Shown: piece after piece, positions 47,600 to 59,190 of the stretch
Position numbering within the stretch: the first letter of the stretch is position 1
How the letters are laid out: each line of letters begins with the position of its first letter
Assembly (NCBI GenBank): GCA_960531495.1
Contig: OY482852.1
Location: 32,349,157-32,413,156, forward strand
DNA from: Zeus faber
Taxonomy: Eukaryota; Chordata; Actinopteri; Zeiformes; Zeidae
Direction of reading: 5' to 3'
Length of the DNA stretch: 64,000 nt
Notes under the pieces: generated by a model
Databases searched by the model: none
Told to the model about the DNA's origin: nothing
The model's input: the letters and a program-made list of their open reading frames with translations, nothing else
Made by a program: the position numbers and the translations under genes

Positions 47600-50280
47600 T
47601 AGAAATGGCTCAGTCGCAGTCATTGAGACAGCACCTCCTAATTTCAAATTCATCCAAATCACTAGAGCTGACCAGAGAGGCGATGGAATAGCTGCTGTCT
47701 TCTCTGATATCTATATCTGCAAGGAAATCCTCCTCAGAGAATTCACGTCTTTTGAACACCTTGCGATATCTATAAACGCCAGTGGCCCGATTTTAATCAT
47801 CGCTGGCTATCGGCCACCAAAATCAAAATGGGGCTTCCTTGATTAATTCTCTGAGATACTGTCCAAGGTCTCCACTGATTATGATTGTGTAATTATCTCA
47901 GGTGATTTTAATATTCATGTTGACAATCAAACAGAGCCAGATGCTCAACACTTCATTACCCTATTAGAGGCATTTGACCTCACTCAGCACATTTCTGGAC
48001 CCACCCACAATAAGGGGCATACTCTGGACTTTGTCATATCAAAAGGACTAAATATCACTGTACCTTATGTCATGGATGTTGCTATTTTAGATCACTGTTG
48101 CATTTTCTTTGATGTGTCTGTTCTTCCTGTACAACAGAGGGGTACCCAAACCATTAAAAAATGTATCATTAACAATAATACCATTGAAACATTTAAGAGA
48201 ATTGTAATGAGTTACCGCTGTTCAAGGCATCATAAACTGAGGATCCTGTGAACAACTTAAACTCCAAAATACAAAACATCATTGATAAGATTGCACCTGT
48301 TAAAACTAAAAACATAGAAAAACATAAAGCCCCCTGGAGAAATGGAGCAGTTATTAGGCAGCTTAAGAGAGAGTGTTGCCAGGCAGAACGAAAATGGAGA
48401 AAGACAAATCTTCTGGTTCATCATGAAATTTACAAGGATAGACTCAATCGATACAATATAGAAATTAAACAGGCCAGACAGTCTTTCTTCTCTAAAATCA
48501 TTAATGAAAACCTCAACAACAGTAAAGTGCTCTTCTTCACTGTTGATCGACTTATTAATCCACCATCTACATCCCTGTCAGAGAAGCTCTCCACTGAAAA
48601 ATGTGAGGAGTTCGCTTCATTCTTCAGTAACAGAATTATAGCTATCAGACAGAATATTAGTGCCTCAACATCCAGAAATGAACCTACCCTTCATTTCCCC
48701 AGTAATATGACTGCTGCCATGTCTCATTTCGTCTTCTTAGACATGAAAACACTGGACGATATTGTTGGTCAGCTCCAGTCCTCCACCTGCTGCCTGGCCC
48801 TCTCCCTACCACATTTTTTAAAACAGTTTTTAACTGCCTAGCACATGAGGTATTTAGACGGCTCTCTTCAATCAGGTATATTCCCTGCAGCATTTAAAGC
48901 AGCTATCATTTAACCACTCCTGAAGAAGAGCAATCTCAATGCAACAGTTATTGCCAACTACAGGCCCATTTCCAACCTGCAGTTTCTCAGCAAAATACTT
49001 GAAAAAACAGTTTACCTTCAGCTTAACAACTATCTAACCTCAAACAGCCTTTTAGACACCTATCAATCTGGCTTTTGACCTCAGCAAAGCACAGAAACGG
49101 CACTTATTAAAGTTCTGAACGATCTACACAAACACTGATGCTAAAAAACTATCTGTTCTTCTGCTCCTGGATCTCAGGTGCCTTCGACTCTGTTGACCAT
49201 CAGATTTTAATAGCGAGATTACTAAAATTAGTTGGCCTATCTGGCCTGGTTCTAAATTGGTTCAAAACCTCCCTACAGTACAGGCATTTCTTCGTGTCCA
49301 TTGGAGATTTTGTGTCAAAAAAAGTAGACATTTTATGTGGAGTGCCCCAAGGTTCGATTCTGGGCCCATTATTGTTTAACCTCTATATGCTTCCACTGGC
49401 ACATATTGTAAAGAAACACAAAATAAATTACCATAATTATGCAGATGATTCACAACTGTACCAATCCCTATCTCCTGATGACCAACTCCCCATACACTCC
49501 CTCACTCAGTGTATTAAAGATATTAATGCATGGATGTCAAAGAACTTTTTACAACTGAACAAAGACAAAACAGAAATACTCAGCTTTGGTGCAAAGGCTC
49601 AAAGACAGAAAATTGCAGCTCATCTTAGTTCTGTCCCTGGAGAGCAAGAATGAAGCCAAAAATCTGGTTGTAATCATAGACGCCAATCTAAATTTCAAGA
49701 GCCATATAAATCAAATCACAAAATCAGTCTTCTACCATCTAAAAAACATTTCAAAATTAAGAGGCTTCCTGTCAAAAGCAGATTCCGAAAAATTAATCCA
49801 TGCATTCAGAACGAGTAGATTGGACTACTGTATTGGCCTATTCACCGGCCTCCCGAAATCAGCTGTGCAGAGGCTAAAGTTAATCCAAAATGTGGCTGCA
49901 CATGTTCTCACTGGGACAAAAAAGTTTGAACGTATCACACCTGTTCTTAGATCTCTACATTGGCTCCCCATCAAAACTAGAATTGATTTTAAGATTCTGT
50001 ATTCTGTACTTGTATATAAAGCTATAAAGAGCCTTGCACCTCAGTATATAAAATAAATGCTAATTATACACACAACAGCAAGAACACTCAGGTTCACAGG
50101 CAGTGGCCTTTAACTATCCCTCGTACCAACTCTAAAGCAGGAGAAGCTGCTTTCTGTATCTATGCCCCAAGTTAATGTAACAGCCTACCAAGGGACCCGA
50201 GAGAGGCCCCCACACGGAATACATTTAAAAGCAGGTTAAAAACCTTGCAGTTCGCTACAGTCTATGACTGACCGACTGAC
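47600..50280 (+). mobile_element. L2-clade LINE, long but decayed copy
   Basis: Plus-strand order: endonuclease (RGDGIAAVFSDIY, IISGDFNIHVDN, near 47670-47930), linker region (KAPWRNGAVIRQLKREC), then reverse transcriptase and thumb, ending at an RLKTLQF block near 50250. This is the domain order of L2/CR1-group LINEs. The 5' end lies somewhere in 47440-47600 and no target duplication was found. Confidence 0.8.
47605..50270 (+). pseudogene. L2-type endonuclease/reverse transcriptase, disabled
   Basis: RT motifs seen: ANYRPISNLQFLSKILEK (near 48955), SGAFDSVDHQILIARLLK (49170-49225), GVPQGSILGPLLFNLY (49341-49388) and NYADDSQLY (YADD 49438-49449). They are followed by VVIIDANLNFKSHI and LHWLPIKTRIDFKIL, the L2-type C-terminal block. 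At least eight stops or frame changes interrupt it, for example TGA at 48249, TAG at 48839, TAA near 48911 and the change of frame near 49590-49650. The catalytic Asp pair survives, but the gene cannot be expressed whole. Confidence 0.8.
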
Positions 50281-50419
50281 GTCTGTCTGTCTGTGTTACT
50301 GGTGCTGGTGCTGTGGCTGCTGCTAACCTTATACATAAATTTAACCCTCGCTTACCTTATGGCTAAAATTAAGCATCTCTAACCCTATGCCCTAACTTAA
50401 ACACCTCAAACCTTATACC

Positions 50420-51220
50420 TCGACTTAACCGTCTCTAAAGTGAGTGACTTCTCCAGTTCCGGTGAGAGCCACCACTTCCGGTTCCGGTGACTTCTTTGCG
50501 TGTGCGTTGCTGTTGTCATTTTTGCTGTTGTTTTTTGTTACTGCTGCTGGAGTTGATATTGCTACTGCGGTTGTTCTTTTGTGGCTGCTGCTGCTACTGC
50601 TGCTATTCCTGTTGCTGTTGTTGTAGTTTCTGTTACAGTTACAGGTACAGTAGCTGCTAGTGTTGTCATTTCTGCTGGTGGTGTTGTTGGTGCTGCTAAC
50701 CTTATACCTTAACTGGTGTTGTCGTTGCCGCTGCTAACCTTCTACCTAAACTTAACCATCTCTAACCTTATACCATAATTTAAATATCTCTAACTTTGTA
50801 CCTCAACTCAACTTTTCGAACATCTCTAACCTGAGTGACTTTTCCGGTTCCGGTGAGAGCTACCAATTCCGGTTCCGGTGAGAGCTTGCGTGTGCGTTGC
50901 TGTTGTTGCTCCGGCTTTTGTTTTGCTGTTGTTGCTGCTGGTGTTGATGTTGCTGCTATTTCTGTTGCTATGGTTGTTTCTGTTGTGATATTACACTTAG
51001 AGGATCATAAGAAGGGTGTGTTTTCAGAGAGAGAGAGTCCTAAGGATCTCCCTTTTGATTGAAAACTTGACCCGTAACTTAGGGCCGCTAATTAAAGGAC
51101 CGTGACTGGATTAAGATGAGAGGGTGCACACAGTTGAAATTTCTGTTTCTGGTGAGGGCTAGCACTTCCGGTTCCAGTGACGTCCTTTCTGTGCTTTACT
51201 TTGTTGAGATGAGATGGTAC
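50420..51220 (+). repeat. Diverged tandem repeat with CCGG/TTCC motifs and GCT/GTT tracts
   Basis: A unit beginning GAGTGACTTYTCCRGTTCCG and containing ACTTCCGGTTCCGGTGA, TTGCGTGTGCGTTGCTGTTG and a long (GYT)n tract is repeated at about 50446 and 50831. A shorter version lies at about 51137. AT-rich CTAACCTTATACC segments link them. No coding potential is supported; the Leu-rich frame at 50444-50626 is a by-product of GCT/GTT repeats. Confidence 0.7.
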
Positions 51221-51479
51221 ACACTGTTGACGCAATATATATGAGATTTCTGGTTCTGGCTCTGGCTCAGTGACGCACTGCTCTGTGGTGCACGGTGGCG
51301 AATCACTCAGAGGAAGACATTTCGATAAAATAATTTTTTTAGACAATATTAAACTAGGCAAATATTTTTTCTTTGGTACAATTGATGTGCGAGGGAAAAA
51401 TGATTACAATCAACTATTTTGTCAATTCTAATATGAAAGAATCAGATCACACGTGGCCTGTTTACCTTCTATAGAGATG

Positions 51480-52010
51480 GGGGACACCTAGAAGTGCATT
51501 GTCATGCAACCCCCATTCGGCCAGGTCAAGGTTGCAAGTACCTGTTATTTACATTCTAGGAAGGGGGGGCACCCAGGAAGACAGTTAAGGGGGAGGCAGA
51601 CTTGTCTGAGACCTCTGACCCAAACCACACCCTGTTTCTACTGTATAAAGCCTCCTGTCTTTCTCTGTGATATCAGATTGATCCCAGCGCTGCTTTGGAG
51701 CAGTACTGAATCTTTCTCTTTATTCTGCAGAATAAATAATCTTGGATATTCTCAGTTTTTGTCTTCTTGTAGCGGGCAGATTAACCTCACCGATCATTGC
51801 GGAAGAATTTCCTTAACAGTTTGGGGTTGTCGGCAGGATCTCTGCTTGCCTCTGTTGGACCTCTTCATGCCCAGGTTGTGTGCACAACGGCAGGCAGGAA
51901 CCGACCGTAGAGACATCCGAGAAGGAGTCGTCTGGCATGACTGGCAGATCCAGCAGAGAGCAACACGAGATCTTGGAACAAATTAAGGTGAGGACTAACT
52001 GAGATATTGT
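51480..52010 (+). mobile_element. Retroviral LTR and leader-like relic
   Basis: TATAAAGCC at about 51643 and AGAATAAATAATC at about 51729 give a promoter/poly(A) layout. These are followed by ACAGTTTGGGGTTGTCGGCA near 51817, which resembles the LTR end plus primer-binding site of retroviruses primed by tRNA-Pro, and by a splice-donor-like AAGGTGAGGAC at about 51985. No gag-pol follows. A fossil fragment. Confidence 0.5.
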
Positions 52011-52533
52011 CGATCGAGAAGATCGAAGTAGAAGCTATTTGGGATTAATAGCTCTGAGTTATTTATTAATTTATTTTTACTCAGAAACCATACCCCTCAC
52101 ATAGAAGTATGGCCTGTTACGTGCGGCGTAATCAGGAAGGGTAGTGGAAATATCAGTCTAAAGAACTGTGGATGTGGCCAATATTGTATTGATCGAGATG
52201 ATCGTGGGTTTTTTGTTGTTTATGTATTTTTTTAATTTATTTTTTATTATTTATTCAATAATAACTCAAACATTATTGAATACATAATAACTAGAGTATT
52301 GTTGATCCCTCCTAGCAAAGCGTTGGGAATAGGTAAGAAACTTCTGTTATTGTCAAGATTACATTAGATTAATTAATAAATAAAGTAGGTTTCTTTCTTT
52401 GTTTTCCTCCTCGCAGAAGCGTTGAGGGAAGGTGAGAAACTCATTCCAGAAAGGTTGCTCAGTGAACAAGAGACGGGAGCATGCTGTGATCTCGCGAGAA
52501 GGCGGAAGCGGAAGTGAGTAGTGAGTGAATACG

Positions 52534-52545
52534 CAACATGGCGGC
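52534..52545 (+). promoter_or_regulatory. YY1-like site in the L1-like LINE 5' region
   Basis: CAACATGGCGGC matches the YY1 core AANATGGCGGC. Just upstream, GCGGAAGCGGAAGTG (52501-52515) holds two ETS-like GGAA cores. Both motif types are typical of TATA-less promoters, and a YY1 site is a known feature of the mammalian L1 5' UTR. Function here is inferred from motif and position. Confidence 0.45.
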
Positions 52546-52628
52546 ACCCTGCTACACTAACACACATGCAGCTCCACCTCAGACAAAATAACAAAGCGAA
52601 TTGCAAATAATAATTATATATACACAGT

Positions 52629-53368
52629 ATGGATAAAAAAAGTGGAAGACCTCGAGGATTATATCAATTTTTTTTATAACAAATACTTGATGGAAGACGA
52701 CCAGGACCAACTCAGCAACGGACACAGACAATCTCATACCAGGTGCTGTAGAGGTTAGAGACTTGGATGAGATTAACAAGAAGCTGGACTTGCTTGGTGC
52801 ATTTCTCCGAGACATTACCAAGATCAAAGCCAACCTTGATTTCCTGCACCGCACGGTCGGCGAGATGCAAAAAGACAACACGAAACTAAAAACCTTTGCG
52901 AAGCGTCTCACAACGGAGATGGAAGTTGTAAAAAAATAAAATAAAACATTGAAAGAGACTATCCTGGATATACAATCCATAAGCATGCAGGACAACCTCA
53001 TCTTGATGGATCCCAGAGAACAACACTGAGTCCCCAGAAAATATGGTGAAAGACTTTCTCCGCACCGCCCTGAAACTCCCGATGGACACCGTGAACCAGA
53101 CCACCTTCCACCGGGTTCACTGGGACACCGCATGAGGAACCGTCTCGGCTCCATTATTGCCAAGTTTGAGCACTTCAAGCACAAGGAGCTGGTTAAAAGC
53201 AAAGGACGGGAGCTGAAAGGAACCACGCTGGGTATGAACGATCAATTCTCCTGGGAGATCAATGACCGATGAAAGGTGCTGTATACCGTCCTGAAGGAGA
53301 ACCGGCAGAAGGGGAAACGTGTGTCGATGGTTGTTGATAAACTATATATAGACAGTCTGTTATACTGA
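52629..53368 (+). pseudogene. L1-like ORF1 (RNA-binding protein), disabled
   Basis: L1 ORF1 proteins coat the LINE RNA and act as nucleic-acid chaperones. The chosen Met is MDKKSGRPRG (52629). The coiled-coil part (about 52760-52990) shows charged segments such as FLRDITKIKANLDF and a LKTFAKRLTTEME heptad region, spread over frames. The conserved core follows: MVKDFLRTALKLPMDTVNQT, FHRVH, AKFEHFKHKELVKSKGRELKG and the C-terminal FSWEINDRRKVLYTVLKENR-like block, ending at TGA 53366-53368. Several stops (for example TAA near 52676 and TAA near 52936) and frame changes disable it. Confidence 0.72.
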
Positions 53369-53812
53369 GACTCCTCCACCACACCCTGGATAGTTTGATG
53401 ATTATGTATTCTTGTAATTCTGGTTATTATATACTGCAAGAGGTAGGAATAGGCATGCTATCTATGTCAGGATTTAAAATATGGCTTACTCTCATCCCAC
53501 CCTCCTAATTCCCCCTCCCTACTTCTCTCATCATCTCACTTCCCTAATCCCTATCTCCTCACTTCTCCCATCACTGTCTCTCTATTATGTCTCTCACTTA
53601 ATGCATGTCTAATACGGCAATGTTCTATGTTTATTTTTGTCTACTTGTCATTTGTTTGTGTAGTTATGTATCCCCACAAACTTCCTACAATACTATGGCA
53701 GTGAAAAGGAATGTAACGGAGGGAATCCCAGACTTATCTATGGTAAAGCATGGGTACGGTAGTATAGCTATTGTTTTGGATGCACTGTGCCATCACCCCC
53801 TAACTAACTTCA

Positions 53813-56800
53813 ATGACACCCATTAAGTTTGTTAGTTGGGATGTGGGAGGCTTGGGCTCACCTGCTAAACATAGCAAAATCTTAACTCACCTCACCAAGA
53901 TGAACCCCAGCTTCTGTCTACTGCAAGAAACCCACCTCACTGCATCTGAGCACCTCAAACGGGTTAATCACATATATTCCACATCATTCAACTCAACAAA
54001 TTATTGTCTCTATATTGATCAATAAATGTATCCCATATCAAAATAAAACCACAATATCAGACCCAGAAGGCGTTACATAATGATCAATGGGATTTTAGGC
54101 AACATCAAATTAACCATAGCTAATATTTATGGTCCCAATGAGGATGACCCAAATTTCTTTCACAATATATTTTCAAAACTCTTAGAATTCCCTGAATCAA
54201 TTATTATATTGGGAAGAGACTTCAACACAGTAATGGATCCAAGTTTACACTGTTCTCAAGCCAGAAATATTCACAAAACCAACAAACAATATATGAGTGA
54301 TTTTGCTCTTAGGGATTGTTGGCAATCAAATAAATCACATTCTAGAGAAAACACATATTTTTCACCAAAGTTTCTCTAGAATCAACCTTTTCTTGACAAG
54401 GAGCTCTGCAATGTCCAAAATCACTAATCCTGAAATCCACCCTATTGTAATTTCCGATCACGGGCCGATTAGTTTTAACCTGATAAATGAAACAAACCGG
54501 AACCCTCTTGGCAGGTGGGAGTTCAACACCTCACTTTTAACAGATAAAGAATTTAACCATTTATTTTCCAGAGAATGGACTTCCTTCATTGAACTGAATA
54601 ACTCCCCAGAAATATCACCATGTTTACCTTGGGAAACAGCTCATGCAGTTCTAAGAGGTAGTATTATTTCATTCTCCACTCACAAGAAAAAGAAAGGGCA
54701 AGAATGCCAAAATAATCTCTAACAGCTACTAAAGGAGTTGCACTCCCAACAAGCCCACTCATCCACTAAGCGAATCCGAAATGAGATCCGGATAATTACA
54801 TCTCAACTTGATACTATCATCCATCAAAAGACACAATTCCTTATGCAACGAACGAGAAGATTATTTTGAATTCCGTGACAAATCAGGTACATTTCTTGCC
54901 AATCAACTGAAACGCGATAGAGAAAAATCACTTTACATTTACATTTAGTCATTTAGCAGACGCTTTTATCCAAAGCGACTTACAAGGGAGAATAACATTC
55001 AAGCTACATTGCGACAGAGATTAGTGTAACAACAACATTCGTGTAACAATATATACTGCAAGGTGGTGCTAAGTAATTGTAGGTTAGGACAGGAGGTACT
55101 CACTGAAGAGCTGGGTCTTCAGGTGCTTCTTAAAGACAGAGAGGGAGGTCCCCGCTCTGGTCATTTTTGGCAGCTCGTTCCACCAACGTGGAACTACAAA
55201 TGAGAATAGCCTGGATTGCCGTGGCTGTATGGCCGGCAGAGCCAGGCGACGCTCATTTGACGAGCGCAGCATCCGGGGGTCAACATGTGCTCTTACGAGA
55301 GCATTTAAGTAGCGGGAGCATTCCCAGCAATCACTCTGTAGGCCAGCATAAGAGACTTGAACTTGATGCGGGCGGCTACAGGTAACCAGTGGAGCTCGAT
55401 GAGCAGCGGAGTGACATGTGCCCTCTTTGGCTGGTTGAACACCAGTCGCGCCGCCACATTCTGTATCATCTGTAGTGGCTTCACCGCACAGGCCGGCAAG
55501 CCTGTTAAGAGGGCGTTGCAGTATTATAGCCATCAAAGATTCCCAGGGTAGAATAACATACTCTCCGCAAGACATCAATAACATATTAAGAGACTTTTAT
55601 AATAACCTATATCACTCGGATAATGAATCTAATATATCAAACATTCACTCATTCCTTGATGATATTGACCTTCCTAAACTTTCGATGGATAACTCAGGAA
55701 AGCGCTTTTCTTTATGTTCAACAATTCGTCACCTGGATAAGATGGCTACCCAGTGGAATTTTATAAACACTTCTGGCCACTTATCTCCCCATTATTAATC
55801 AGAATGGTTACAGAGGTCAAGTCAACCTCCACCATGCCTCTGCACATGAATACTGCTCTCATTTCGGTTTTGCTCAAACCCAATAAGGACCCAACCCTCA
55901 CCTCCAGTTATAGACCCATAAGACTTATTAATTGCAACCTTAAGATTATAAGTAAAACACTAACCAACAGAATTGAAAAAGTAATTCCATTTATAAGTCA
56001 CCCAGACCAAACAGGCTTTGTCAAAGGCACTCATCCAGCAATATGCATCGTTTATTCAGTCTGATCAGCATATCTCAAAGGAACAACTTTAATACTACTA
56101 TTGCCTCTTTGGATGCCGAAAAAGCATTTGACAGAGTTAATTGGACATATCACATTTTAATTCTCAACAAATTTGGATCAGAATCCTCTACCACTCTCCA
56201 TCTGCTTCTGTCATCACTAATGGTTACACTTCGCAGCGTTTCACTCTACAACGCAGCGCAAGAGAAGGATGTCCGCTCTCCCCTTTACTATTACTATTAC
56301 TACCATCTTTATTGAACCCCTTGCAACCCCTAGTAATATTGTAGTCATACAAACAGGAAACTCTGTTCACAAAATCAGTTTGTATGCAGACCATATCTTG
56401 TTGTACATACGGAACCCAATCTCATCCCTCCCGGAGGTGTTCAATCTTATATCTAAATTCTCAGACTATTCAATAAATTGGACTAAAACCACAATTTTAA
56501 CAAACAGTGGGGGGGACTGCAATGCTGCAAACAGAAACTTCCCTTAACCATCACAAACAGCAATATTAGATACCTTGGTATTGATATCTCCACCAATCTG
56601 TCAGATTTGTTTACCCTTAACTTCACTCCATTGCTCAAATCCATTAAAGAAGATTTCATTCGATGGAACAACCTACCCATCTCACGAATTGGTAGGATAG
56701 CAGCAGTGAAAATAAATATACTTCCAAAAATAAACTCTGTACTTTCAATGACCCCAGCGCAGCCAACAGTACATTGGTTAAATACTCTAGAACTTTTTTG

Positions 56801-57779
56801 GAAATACAAGAAACCGAGAATCAACCTAGCAACACTACAGAAAAACAAAGACGGTGGAGGCCTAGCAACCCCAAACTTAAGATACTAGTATCTAGCAAAC
56901 CTCCCATTCCTTACTGAATCAATAAGGAAACGTAATTGCTTTAAAAACCCATTTATGGCAACAACTCTGTCAGCCTGGTGTAAATTCCTCAAACTCAGTG
57001 GTCACACTCTATCTCCAAACAAATTCACACCAATTTACTTCTATCCTTACCAACCTTAACCAAAAGGTATAATATCGGTGGTCACGACTTCCTTCAATTA
57101 CAGCAGTCTCTAAAAGTTCAAATCAAATTGACGAACAACATCCATTACCACCACAAATGATTGAACATCTCACTGATATCGGTCACTTGAAAAATCCCTT
57201 TTCCAGAATAAACAAACTTTCATTTAAAACAGATGACACCTTATCTTTACCTACAATGAATGGGGAAGAGACCTTGCTGTTCCCACCGATATCAACCTGT
57301 GGAAGCTTATTTGCAACAATATCTTTTCTATGACCCGCAACGCCAAAATGCAACTCATCCAATTTAAGAACTTGCACAGAGCCCATATCACGGAACACAA
57401 AATGGTCATAATGGGTTTTGTGGATGAAGACATTTGCTCTCACTGTTCCCTTGATACCAGAGATGACTACTTTCATGCCTTCTGGCTCTGCCAACCTATC
57501 CCAGCATTGTGGACCAACATCAACAAGAAGCTATCAACCCTTCTAGGTCGCAGCATTAGAGTCTCCCTGTCTCTATGTCTTCTGGATGACCTCTCCTCAG
57601 TCGACCCACCACTTAAACACCACCAACCCATTTTGATCGCCTTAACAATTGCCAAGAAAACAATATTATTCAATTGGAAAAAGAGAGATAATCTCACCAC
57701 ATCCCAATGGTTGCAGTTATTAATAGATTACATCTCAATGGAAAAACTATTGGCAATATCCAAAAACCATGTTGATTAA
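53813..57779 (+). pseudogene. L1-like ORF2 (endonuclease, RT, C-terminal Cys domain), disabled
   Basis: The endonuclease starts KFVSWDVGGLGSPAKHSKIL with LLQETHL, then IIILGRDFNTVMD and VISDHGPISF (near 54450). RT motifs after the inserted LINE: KPNKDPTLTSSYRPIRLINC, TIASLDAEKAFDRVNW and REGCPLSPLL-like wording. The catalytic box reads LYADHILLY (56380-56406), where the second catalytic Asp is His, so the RT would be dead even without the other lesions. The C-terminal part has GRIAAVKINILPKINSV and CSHCSLDTRDDYFHAFWLC (Cys/His motif, near 57440-57490). Many stops and frame changes plus a 0.6-kb insertion interrupt it. Confidence 0.78.
54932..55530 (-). mobile_element. L2-type LINE, 5'-truncated, inserted in the L1-like LINE
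   Basis: On the minus strand it encodes the C-terminal part of an L2-type polyprotein: LQMIQNVAARLVFNQPKRAH, HWLPVAARIKFKSLMLAYRV, RRLALPAIQPRQSRLFSF and WNELPKMTRAGTSLSVFKKH. It ends in a 3' UTR with the tail TTGTAAGTCGCTTTGGATAA, AAGCGTCTGCTAAATGAC and TAAATGTAAATG at 54932. This tail is the same as that of the two SINE copies in the window. The 5' end is truncated, as usual for LINEs. Confidence 0.82.
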
Positions 57780-58908
57780 TTTAATGAAATATAGGCTACT
57801 ACTTTTATCACTAACATAACTCCATCATATTATATTCGAGTCTTCCTAGGTTGGTGCAATGTCATGGGGGGGCGTGCTTCTCGGGAGTACTTGCAGCTGG
57901 CGTCCGGGTCGCCCGCCCCACAGGCGGGTTGGCTGGGCTTGTGTGTCCTTCTGCGTCACTTTATGGGGGAGGTGGTCCGTCGTGCCGGGACTGGTTAGGC
58001 GTTCCGTCCGGTTCTGTCAACGCGGGGCTCACCATGTTGCCTCCTTCGGTGGGGGCGCTGTCCCCTGTCGTCACACCTGCTGGGGTTCCTGTCCTCTGGT
58101 GCTCTCGGTGTGCGGGGCACTCGTCACTGGGGGGTTGGGCTGTGGGTGGGGGTGCCGTCTGCTGCCCTCTGTTCTGTGGTCGGCTTGCTCGGCAGCTGGG
58201 AGCTGACCAGTGGCCTGATGGGCACAGAGCAGTCGGCCATGCGCCGTCGCCGCACCTGTGGCTTATCGCTGTAGGTTGGCTGCCCCCAGGTTCGGGAGGT
58301 GTGTGTGCTGGGGCATGGTTGGGTCCAGGGGGAGGGGGTCCGCGTGGTTGCTCCCCGGCCTTCTGCACCCCTGGATCGATCCAGTCGCGATTGGCCTATC
58401 TCTCCCAGTGCCAAAACACCGAGGGCTTGCGGGATGGGCGGGGTGCAAGCTATGTGGGTGGGGATGTGGTGGGCTGCTGCCATCTTGCCTGTCATGCTCC
58501 TGCCCAAGCGTGCTTCTCGTCAGTCCCAAAATTTGAATCCTACTCAAATTACCTTAGAACACAAACACTCACACACCAATCCGAACAACACTCCACCGGA
58601 CCGGGGTCTGCGGGGCAGGATGGGTGGGAGTGATTCGGGTTTTGACTTGCCTGAAGGACTCGCACCCCAAACCTCGCAATTTTAACTGCAATTACCAACA
58701 GCACACATTGAGCACTGGGGTTTTCCGGGGTGGCCGGTCGCTGGTGGGTCGGTGTGGTTGGCCGATGGGGTGGTTGGGTGGGCCCCCTGCTGGCGGGGCT
58801 GGAGTCTTGACTTCTTGCACCTGGTGGCTTAGGATGTGCTGCGACCTAATACCGACCTTCTACACCAGTACCAATAGGGAAAAGTCATGTACACTCACCG
58901 GTGGTCAT

Positions 58909-58941
<33 letters not shown>

Positions 58942-59190
58942 ACACACACACACAGACCTCTCCTCCCTCATTTACAGCCATGACTATGACAGGAAGAGGC
59001 CACATGACCAGTTGTAGTCCCAGTTTCCCTGGACCAAATTAACTTTTTCAAGACATGTTGTCGTCCAATGTTTATGCTTTTGGGTAAATCTTGTTTGTTT
59101 CTATGTTTATTTGTCTCACCCTTGGTGATTCTCCCCCTCTTGGAGTAGTGATCAGTTGTTTACAGACCCAAACATGATAAATATTTTTCC
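57780..59190 (+). other. G-rich 3' region of the L1-like LINE
   Basis: About 1.4 kb, strongly G-rich on the plus strand up to 58840 with many GGGG runs, then a (CA)n tract (58908-58954) and the segment TACAGCCATGACTATGACAG. Long open frames on both strands (for example plus 57851-58633) come from base composition and carry no domain. A G-rich 3' UTR is a known L1 trait. Confidence 0.6.
58908..58954. repeat. (CA)n microsatellite
   Basis: CA units interrupted once by GA, within the LINE 3' region. Confidence 0.93.

Larger units (their letters stand above)
52300..59190 (+). mobile_element. L1-like LINE with two ORFs, interrupted by an L2-type fragment
   Basis: The order is 5' region with YY1/ETS-like motifs (about 52500-52550), ORF1 (52629-53368), ORF2 (53813-57779) and a G-rich 3' region to roughly 59190. 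ORF1 and the C-terminus of ORF2 fit the L1/Tx1 group of fish LINEs. A 5'-truncated L2-type LINE (54932-55530, minus) is inserted in ORF2 between the endonuclease and RT domains. The element's outer ends are approximate because no target duplication was found. Confidence 0.75.

Noticed and set aside
57851-58685. Long GC-rich open frames on both strands as a possible host gene
   Set aside because: They overlap on opposite strands, have no recognisable domain or splice sites and fall in the 3' region of an L1-like LINE.
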